NCBI GenBank assembly: GCA_964500645.1
Contig: CAZCOH010000053.1
Location: 1-11,130 of the forward strand
Direction of reading: 5' to 3'
From: CAYFIW01 sp964500645
GTDB taxonomy: Bacteria; Chloroflexota; Dehalococcoidia; Lucifugimonadales; UBA826
DNA: 11,130 bases
Below the pieces are notes generated by a model. It did no database searches, was not told the DNA's origin, and saw nothing but the letters and a program-made list of their open reading frames with translations. This document shows positions 6,390 through 11,130 of this stretch, piece by piece. Made by a program: the position numbers and the translations under genes. The first letter of the stretch is position 1. Each line of letters begins with the position of its first letter.

Positions 6390-7295
6390 ATGGTAAATGG
6401 CAAAACAAATTTCTTGCCTTCATTAGATAAATGGATGGGATCAATTGTTGGATTGGCTATAGGAGATCAGTTGGGTTGCCTGGTAGAAGGCAAATCTAGG
6501 GGAACGTTTGATCGGGTTAGAGGAATGCTTGATGGCAGCTTCTGGACAGACGATACTTCTCAAGCTCTTTGTCTTGCTGACAGCCTGATATCTACCGGCA
6601 AGTTCGACATAAATGATCAATTACAACGTTATTCAAAGTGGTTGTTTGAAGGATATCTAAGTAGTAGGGAATGGGCGTATGGCTGTGGCCCGACTGCTAG
6701 ATTAGCAATAACAGATTTTAGAAATTCTGGTACTCCTAAACCTGTAAAGAACCAGGCAACAAATGGGGCTCTTATGAGATTGGCTCCAGTTACGTTGTTT
6801 TATTGCGATGATTTAGAAGAAGCTATCAAAAAGTCAGGTGAAAGTGCCACGTCTACACATGATAATCCGGTATGCATAGACGCATGTAGGTTATATGGAT
6901 CCATGATAGCTAAGTCTGTTCAAGGTGAAGGCAAGGAATCAGTTCTCAATTATGAAGCTGCTCTATGGTCAAATGAGCCCTTGGAAAATTCAATTGACAG
7001 GGTTGCTAGAGGTTCCTACAAAGATAAAGAGCCTCCCGACATAAAAGGCACACTTAATATAACCGATTCAATTGAGGCTGCTATTTGGTCTTTTGATCGC
7101 AGTTCATCTTTTGGAGAAGGCGCCCTAAAAGCGGTCAATTTGGGGGATGACACCGATACGACCGCTGCTATATATGGTCAATTAGCCGGAGCTCACTACG
7201 GGTATGAAGGAATTCCATATAGTTGGAAGTCGAAATTGGTTGATAGAGGATTGGTTGAATATATAGCAAAGAAATTATACGAAATCCGAAAATAG
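6390..7295 (+). CDS. ADP-ribosylglycohydrolase family protein (DraG/ARH-like)
   Basis: The enzyme family removes ADP-ribose from proteins, nucleic acids or small molecules using two Mg ions. Numbering is from the ATG at 6390 (301 aa), chosen because GGAG (6380-6383) sits 6 nt upstream; the earlier in-frame ATG at 6378 has no ribosome binding site. The N-terminal GLAIGDQLG (21-29) is the family's GxxxGD motif. TDDT (53-56) supplies metal ligands. NGALMR (125-130) and STHDNP (155-160) are the middle motifs. LGDDTDTTAA (251-260) is the C-terminal metal-binding signature. All key residues are present and the length is normal, so it should be active. No ADP-ribosyltransferase is nearby, and gaps on both sides suggest a single-gene unit. 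The protein is probably cytoplasmic; the target is unknown. Confidence 0.88.
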   Translation: MVNGKTNFLPSLDKWMGSIVGLAIGDQLGCLVEGKSRGTFDRVRGMLDGSFWTDDTSQALCLADSLISTGKFDINDQLQRYSKWLFEGYLSSREWAYGCGPTARLAITDFRNSGTPKPVKNQATNGALMRLAPVTLFYCDDLEEAIKKSGESATSTHDNPVCIDACRLYGSMIAKSVQGEGKESVLNYEAALWSNEPLENSIDRVARGSYKDKEPPDIKGTLNITDSIEAAIWSFDRSSSFGEGALKAVNLGDDTDTTAAIYGQLAGAHYGYEGIPYSWKSKLVDRGLVEYIAKKLYEIRK

Positions 7296-7438
7296 ATCTC
7301 GGAAAAGTTTTTCTGTTTGTGGCGCTTTGAATATATTGCCTAAATGTGTTTCGAGGAAGAAGAAAGGCATTTGCTAATCCAAATTCTCATGTTACTGGGA
7401 CTATATTTATGATTATTTACTTAAAATGAGACATTTAA

Positions 7439-7468
7439 TTGCAAAGTGATCAATTGAGATGATATAAG
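7439..7468 (+). promoter_or_regulatory. Promoter of the small DUF3303-like gene
   Basis: TTGCAA (7439-7444) and TATAAG (7463-7468) are 18 bp apart, and the -10 is extended as TGATATAAG. It ends 32 nt before the chosen ATG. The same TGATATAA string occurs ahead of the alpha/beta hydrolase gene. Confidence 0.45.
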
Positions 7469-7500
7469 TGATTTTATATTTAAATAAGGGAGAAATTAAT

Positions 7501-7797
7501 ATGTTATTTCATGTGATTGCTAAACATGATTATGAAACTTGTCCTGGAGTTCTTTACGGTCCTGAAAGTGACGAAGTTAATGAATTGACGAAATGGGTTG
7601 AGGGTGACGAAAACGTAAATGTTTTGGGGGTTTGGGCTTACAACGTTTCACATACTACTTATGCGGTGTTGGAAGCTTCAGATATGAAAGATGTCACTGC
7701 TCTCATGAGACCTCAAATGGGAAAAGGCGATATACAAGTTCTACCAGTCATGGACGGCATTGCCATGAGGAAAGAGCGAGGACATTGGGGAAAATAG
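7501..7797 (+). CDS. Small DUF3303-like protein (predicted dimeric alpha/beta barrel)
   Basis: The protein has 98 aa from the ATG at 7501, which has GGGAG (7488-7492) 8 nt upstream. An in-frame upstream TTG/ATT-type extension from 7468 would overlap the promoter and is less likely. It begins MLFHVIAKHDYETCPG, close to the typical DUF3303 opening (MLFHV, then a His/Asp-rich segment ending in CPG). The middle part (VNVLGVWAYNVSHTTYAVLEASD) has the beta-strand, loop, beta-strand look of small ferredoxin-like dimeric barrels, a fold also used by stress-responsive and monooxygenase-like proteins. No catalytic role can be assigned. It stands in its own unit before an alpha/beta hydrolase gene with a separate promoter-like element. 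Confidence 0.65.
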   Translation: MLFHVIAKHDYETCPGVLYGPESDEVNELTKWVEGDENVNVLGVWAYNVSHTTYAVLEASDMKDVTALMRPQMGKGDIQVLPVMDGIAMRKERGHWGK

Positions 7798-7874
7798 ACT
7801 TTTTTAGGTGCCCGAAATAATCCCAAGGCTATTCTTAGATCAATTTTGAAAATCAACCGGAGTCTGTAGGCTTG

Positions 7875-7883
7875 TGATATAAC
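7875..7883 (+). promoter_or_regulatory. Extended -10 promoter element of the alpha/beta hydrolase gene
   Basis: TGATATAAC is an extended -10 (TG-N-TATAAC) 42 bp upstream of the ATG. No clear -35 is seen, which extended -10 promoters tolerate. It resembles TGATATAAG ahead of the preceding gene. Confidence 0.4.
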
Positions 7884-7925
7884 AGTTTAATATCCGTATT
7901 AATTGTTTTTTCTGGGAGATGTCAG

Positions 7926-8786
7926 ATGCCATTAGCTAATATAAATGGGATAAGGCTATTTTATGAAATTAATGGTTCAGGTTATCCTCTAGTTTTCTGT
8001 CACGAGTTCGCAGGGGATTACAGATCATGGGACCTGCAAGTTGGTTATTTTAGTCGCAGTTATAATGTAATCACGTACTGCGCCAGAGGCTATCCACCTT
8101 CAGATGTACCTGATGTGGTGGCCGATTATAGTCAGGAACAGTCGGTAGAAGATCTCAGAGATTTGTTAGTCTATTTGGATGTCGACAGAGCTCATATAGT
8201 TGGCTTGTCAATGGGCGGAAATGTAGCATTAAATTTCGCTTTGACATATCCAGAAATGGTTTCTTCGATGGTTCTAGCGGGCACAGGTACAGGTTCCGAT
8301 GAGCCTGACGCTTTTAGGAAAAGAGTGGTGGAAATGTCAGATGGGATGAGGAAGGAAGGCATGGATTCCATGGCGAAGTATGTTTATGGGCCTGCAAGAG
8401 TGCAACTACAAGAAAAATCCCCCAAAGCTTTTAACTTGTTCCGAGAGCAGTTTATGGAACACTCACCCATAGGGTCAGCCAATACTTTTGAAGGTGTTTT
8501 GTCAAAACGTCCTCCGATTTTCGAACTTGGTAACAGATTGAAACTCATAGAAATTCCTACATTAATCATGACAGGTGATGAAGACGATCCTTGTATTAAT
8601 CCGTCCCTATTTATGAAGAAAAATATTTCATCCTCTGGGTTGATTGTGTTTCCAAAGTCAGGTCATGCAATAAATCTAGAGAATCCTGATTTATTTAATG
8701 ATTCTATAAACGAATTCCTGAATTTGGTGGAGAAGGGCAAATGGGGTCTACGAGATTTTGGTGATGGTGCCGGGTCTTTAACTTAG
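7926..8786 (+). CDS. Alpha/beta-fold hydrolase
   Basis: This is a 286-aa single-domain hydrolase. The nucleophile elbow is GLSMGG with S95. The acid is probably D220 in TGDEDDP (D218 and D221 are alternatives). The catalytic His is H247 in SGHAINLE, with the usual NP after it. The oxyanion region is HEFAG (26-30), a variant of the common HGxxG. The family hydrolyses esters, lactones, epoxides or C-C bonds; closest-looking types are 3-oxoadipate enol-lactonase-like and esterase-like enzymes, but the substrate cannot be told. The start is ATG with GGGAG (7914-7918) 7 nt upstream. There is no signal peptide, so it should be cytoplasmic. The last 18 residues (Gly/Asp-rich) look like a disordered tail. 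It converges with member C, only 37 bp apart. Confidence 0.88.
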   Translation: MPLANINGIRLFYEINGSGYPLVFCHEFAGDYRSWDLQVGYFSRSYNVITYCARGYPPSDVPDVVADYSQEQSVEDLRDLLVYLDVDRAHIVGLSMGGNVALNFALTYPEMVSSMVLAGTGTGSDEPDAFRKRVVEMSDGMRKEGMDSMAKYVYGPARVQLQEKSPKAFNLFREQFMEHSPIGSANTFEGVLSKRPPIFELGNRLKLIEIPTLIMTGDEDDPCINPSLFMKKNISSSGLIVFPKSGHAINLENPDLFNDSINEFLNLVEKGKWGLRDFGDGAGSLT

Positions 8787-8823
8787 AAATAGTTTTTGTT
8801 CTGTAATAAATTTTGGTAGATTA

Positions 8824-9378
8824 TCATGGAACATTTTTTTGCATGTTCGTGTAACTTCTCCTTGCTATTTCTGTGACTTCTGACTCTACTGACTCAGAGA
8901 TTTCTTCTAGGGTTTCTGTTTGCGATAAACCAAACATTGTTTCCCATTCATTTATCACATAGCGATTAGCTATTGAGACGACAGGATGCCCTTCTGTTCT
9001 CATTTCATCAAACTCACGCCTCATATTTCCGATTTGACGTAGTCTCCAAATCCATTTGGCCTGGCGTGCAATCGGGGGGGTGTCCATTAATAATGCCAAT
9101 CGTTTCACTAGTCCAAGAGTGTCTTCATACGAAGACCAGGGAATCCCGTATTTATCCAAGTTGTGAAAGTAAAAGGGTTTGTCTTTTTCTTTTTCCTCTG
9201 TTGGTAGGTTCCTAAATTTATTTGTCCAAAACGATATAGTTTTATCATCAACGGTGTTGTGGTCGCTGGAATTTTTGAGGAACGTGTTTATTTGCTCTTG
9301 AGAGTCTCCATGTAACCACCTTGTGTAGGCAGTGAGAAATTCAATTCTTTTTACTATAGGCGTGCTCTTTGGATTCAA
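8824..9378 (-). CDS. Paralogous HTH-like small protein, member C
   Basis: The protein has 184 aa from a TTG at 9378, preferred over the TTG at 9393 because GGAG (9386-9389) lies 7 nt upstream of it and inside the longer version. The N-terminus carries the HTH-like segment FLTAYTRWLHGDSQEQI, then a looser stretch ending KTISFW. Core positions are W51, F55, LP 58-59, E62, D66, F69, YGIPW 77-81, IAR 103-105 (TGR elsewhere) and KWIWR 108-112. Spacing is identical to members A, B and D. The C-terminal INEWETMFGLSQTETLEEI resembles member B's tail and is predicted helical. It is divergent from member D across a 205-bp region carrying four AAGGAAGT repeats, two of them just upstream of this gene. 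It is probably a DNA-binding protein, by inference. Confidence 0.75.
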   Translation of the reverse strand: MNPKSTPIVKRIEFLTAYTRWLHGDSQEQINTFLKNSSDHNTVDDKTISFWTNKFRNLPTEEKEKDKPFYFHNLDKYGIPWSSYEDTLGLVKRLALLMDTPPIARQAKWIWRLRQIGNMRREFDEMRTEGHPVVSIANRYVINEWETMFGLSQTETLEEISESVESEVTEIARRSYTNMQKNVP

Positions 9379-9402
9379 GATTATTCTCCACAATATATAT
9401 TA

Positions 9403-9547
9403 AAGGAAGTATATTTATTATTATAAGGAAGTTATTATAGTTGTAAAATGAATATTTTCTGTATATGCTCAATTATAAGATCTATATGCATAAAAATGTA
9501 GAAAAAACTAGGTTGGGAAGGAAGTATAGTTACCAAAGAAAGGAAGT
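9403..9547. promoter_or_regulatory. Four AAGGAAGT repeats in two 22-bp-spaced pairs between divergent members C and D (candidate operators)
   Basis: The exact 8-mer AAGGAAGT occurs at 9403-9410, 9425-9432, 9518-9525 and 9540-9547, all on the plus strand. Three copies extend to AAGGAAGTATA. Within each pair the period is exactly 22 bp, about two helical turns, so bound proteins would sit on one DNA face. One pair lies 25-54 bp upstream of C's start and brackets a TATAAT on the minus strand (9420-9425). The other lies 37-66 bp upstream of D's start and overlaps TATA-like -10 candidates. Between the pairs TATATGC is repeated 21 bp apart (9462-9468 and 9483-9489). This looks like a shared operator region for the divergent pair, perhaps autoregulated. 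Confidence 0.65.
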
Positions 9548-9583
9548 ATAAATTATCACATTATATGGGCTTCATCAAATTTA

Positions 9584-10054
9584 ATGCCAAAAGGTAAATC
9601 TAATTCAAATCAATACTTGCAAGCTTACATGCTTTTTGCTGCAGGATTGTCAAGGTTAGAAATATGGAATGAATTGAAATCTACCTATGGGGATAGAACT
9701 GTTACAACACGTTCTATAGGGTCATGGTTGAAAGAATTTCGTGCACTTCCCGAGAGTGAAATTATTCAGGATTCTGAATTTTCTTGGGAAAAATGCGATG
9801 CCTATGGAATTCCTTGGACCGAGTCGATGCACCTAATTAAAATAGTGAGACTTTTTGAGAGTTCATATGGACGTTTTCCTACTGGAAGAGAGGCGAAATG
9901 GGTATGGCGTGTGACTCAGACAAATCCTAATTGGAATAGAGCAGAAATTGTTCTTGGCGCTAAATATGCCGAAAGAGAATTAATGGACGGATTTATGAGT
10001 GAGTTCGTTTCTTTTGAAGATTTGAACAGAGATCTCTTAAGTGGTTCATTCTAG
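9584..10054 (+). CDS. Paralogous HTH-like small protein, member D
   Basis: The protein has 156 aa and is the shortest of the four relatives. The N-terminal HTH-like region (about 9-50) reads YLQAYMLFAAGLSRLEI, then TYGDRTVTTRSIGSW. Core residues are W48, F52, LPESE 55-59, D63, F66, YGIPW 74-78, PTGR 99-102 and KWVWR 105-109, so it carries the cleanest version of every motif. The C-terminal tail (EFVSFEDL) is short. ATG at 9584 is the only usual start in the open frame from 9530, and it lacks a clear Shine-Dalgarno sequence, unlike A, B and C, so translation may be weak or the message short-leadered. It is divergent from member C and shares the AAGGAAGT repeat region. Its role is presumably regulatory; no catalytic motif is seen. 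Confidence 0.75.
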   Translation: MPKGKSNSNQYLQAYMLFAAGLSRLEIWNELKSTYGDRTVTTRSIGSWLKEFRALPESEIIQDSEFSWEKCDAYGIPWTESMHLIKIVRLFESSYGRFPTGREAKWVWRVTQTNPNWNRAEIVLGAKYAERELMDGFMSEFVSFEDLNRDLLSGSF

Positions 10055-10107
10055 CAAATCAAAAATTTATTAATTTGTTGGGGTCCGAGAGAATTTCCCT
10101 TTAGAAA

Positions 10108-10959
10108 TTAGTGGGCTCTTATTTTTTTCAATAGTTTGTAAAGACCAAAAAATATGCCTATCCCTACAATCACGACTGGGGAAAAAATCAATAAAGTCAC
10201 GAAAATGTCGGCCAATGTTTTGCTGAAACTCACTAGACTCTTTATTGAATCACTGAAAGAGTCACTAACACTCCAGTTTTCTCCTACGAGCGAAGTTTCC
10301 TCTGTCAGATTAAGATGCAATACTGAGTTGTCAGTGGTCTTGTCAAGGTAGTTCAATCTTGATTGAAAACTATCTATATCGCCTCTGATTCTCATCAATT
10401 CCTTTTCAACTTGGATGGTTTCTTCAACATTCTTGGTCTCAGACAATAATTCAACGAATCTGTTTTCTGTGGATTGCATGACATTTAGCCTAGCTTCAAT
10501 GTCCAGATACTCCTCGGTCACGTCAGTGGAATACATGTTCTCATGCGTTACTTTCGAGGCCACGGTGGTTTTTATTTTAGAGATGAGGTCGTTAAACGAG
10601 GTGTTAACTATAATTATTGTTATGTTTGAATAGGGTTGGTACGACTCACTTGAATTTGAGTTAGTAATCTGTGCTCCATATCTATTTAGAAGGGTTTCAA
10701 CCTCTAGCATGGCTGTGCTTATTTTTGGCACTTCTATGGACAAATGTCCTGTAACTTGGATTCTAGAATCAGGTTCTGCAACAGAAAGGCTTGCCATTTT
10801 GTTGGTCACCCCACCATCTGAGATCGCTGCGGGCATTGGGGCATAGGCTACCTCAGAAACTGGAGACTGGGCAGGATAGTCAAAAGATTTTTCATTGTCG
10901 GAGCATGACATGAATAAAGTTAGCAGCAGAATTGGCCCGATAATATTAATGATTTTCAT
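10108..10959 (-). CDS. DUF4349 domain lipoprotein with C-terminal membrane segment
   Basis: The protein has 283 aa. The N-terminal signal MKIINIIGPILLLTLFMSC ends in a lipobox with C19 as the lipidated Cys. A Pro/Ala/Ser-rich linker (20-65) leads into a beta/alpha region (RIQVTGHLSIEV, then NITIIIV). Next is a coiled coil of about 145-205 (TEEYLDIEARLNVMQ, then VEKELMRIRGDIDSFQ). A strand (NSVLHLNLTE) and one transmembrane helix (about 250-275) with a basic cytoplasmic end KLLKKIRAH follow. This order is characteristic of DUF4349 proteins, whose function is unknown; an envelope-spanning or stress-related role is guessed in general. The start is ATG with CGGTGA about 10 nt upstream. It is convergent with member D (53 bp gap), which contains only a weak AT-rich inverted repeat (10092-10109). 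Confidence 0.88.
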   Translation of the reverse strand: MKIINIIGPILLLTLFMSCSDNEKSFDYPAQSPVSEVAYAPMPAAISDGGVTNKMASLSVAEPDSRIQVTGHLSIEVPKISTAMLEVETLLNRYGAQITNSNSSESYQPYSNITIIIVNTSFNDLISKIKTTVASKVTHENMYSTDVTEEYLDIEARLNVMQSTENRFVELLSETKNVEETIQVEKELMRIRGDIDSFQSRLNYLDKTTDNSVLHLNLTEETSLVGENWSVSDSFSDSIKSLVSFSKTLADIFVTLLIFSPVVIVGIGIFFGLYKLLKKIRAH

Positions 10960-11011
10960 CGGTTATATTTCACCGTTCATGATTTAAGTCTTGCTAGAAA
11001 AACACTTTTTT

Positions 11012-11028
11012 AATTGTAGATAACAATT
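11012..11028. promoter_or_regulatory. Operator-like inverted repeat AATTGT-N5-ACAATT
   Basis: A perfect 6-bp inverted repeat with a 5-bp spacer lies in the 163-bp divergent region between the DUF4349 gene and the gene starting at the right edge. Its shape resembles sites of dimeric HTH repressors. It could control either gene. In AT-rich DNA a chance match is possible. Confidence 0.3.
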
Positions 11029-11122
11029 CCTCTACCGAAAAGATATTTTTACAATCCGTTACTTCCACTAGAATGAGACAAGATTACTATTAGAATTGTG
11101 TATAGATAGAAGGAGAAATGTG

Positions 11123-11130
11123 ATGGGAGA
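11123..11130 (+). CDS. Start of a gene running off the right edge
   Basis: AGGAG (11111-11115) is followed at 7 nt by ATG GGA GA up to the edge. An in-frame GTG at 11120 is an alternative start; the ATG at 11118 is ruled out because TGA follows at once. Only two to three codons are visible, so nothing can be said of the product. Confidence 0.4.

Noticed and set aside
9403..9547. CRISPR-like or plasmid-iteron reading of the repeats between C and D
   Set aside because: Units are only 8-11 bp, with no spacers of constant size across all four and no replication or Cas gene nearby; an operator explains them better.
3781..10054. Family members A-D as transposases of an insertion sequence
   Set aside because: No terminal inverted repeats, target-site duplications or DDE-type catalytic motif were seen, and each has its own promoter-like region; kept only as a possible distant origin.
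10092..10109. AATTTC-N6-GAAATT hairpin between member D and DUF4349 as a terminator
   Set aside because: The stem is AT-rich with no U-tract and overlaps the DUF4349 stop codon; too weak to call.

Overview
The window comes from a low-GC bacterium. It has Shine-Dalgarno sites, frequent TTG and GTG starts, two lipoprotein signal peptides and one bacterial tRNA-Ala. A DUF4349-type lipoprotein, an enolase-superfamily enzyme and a fused double CaiB/BaiF CoA-transferase together suggest an uncultured marine Chloroflexota such as SAR202, a group known for expanded enolase-superfamily paralogues. This placement is inference from gene content, and no marker gene proves it.

Layout. The left edge holds the start of an XRE-type HTH gene (1-85, minus). 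Next is a minus-strand metabolic unit, read right to left: a small HTH-like protein (member A of a paralogous family, 4287-3781), a tandem class III CoA-transferase (3681-1396), an enolase-superfamily enzyme (1374-292) and a hairpin terminator (240-283). A lipoprotein gene (4529-5014), possibly leaderless, follows on the plus strand. Family member B (5213-5725) comes next, overlapping by ATGA with a mini XRE-HTH frame that runs into a tRNA-Ala(GGC) gene (5956-6031). A second, clipped copy of the same mini-HTH points at the tRNA from the other side. The middle of the window carries three unlinked-looking plus-strand genes: an ADP-ribosylglycohydrolase, a small DUF3303-like protein and an alpha/beta hydrolase. 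Family members C (minus) and D (plus) are divergent and share a 205-bp control region containing four exact AAGGAAGT repeats, arranged as two pairs each with a 22-bp period. A DUF4349 lipoprotein (minus) and the start of another gene (plus, right edge) close the window.

The most interesting content is the A/B/C/D family. Four strongly diverged small proteins (156-184 aa) sit in about 6.3 kb. They share an N-terminal HTH-like region and a block that aligns without gaps for 62 residues from a Trp to a WxWR motif, with fixed spacing of LPxSE, GIPW and PTGR-type motifs. I do not recognise it as a named family. The repeats between C and D are natural candidates for its binding site. The metabolic genes are ordinary acyl-CoA and acid-sugar-type enzymes, and no single pathway links the whole window.
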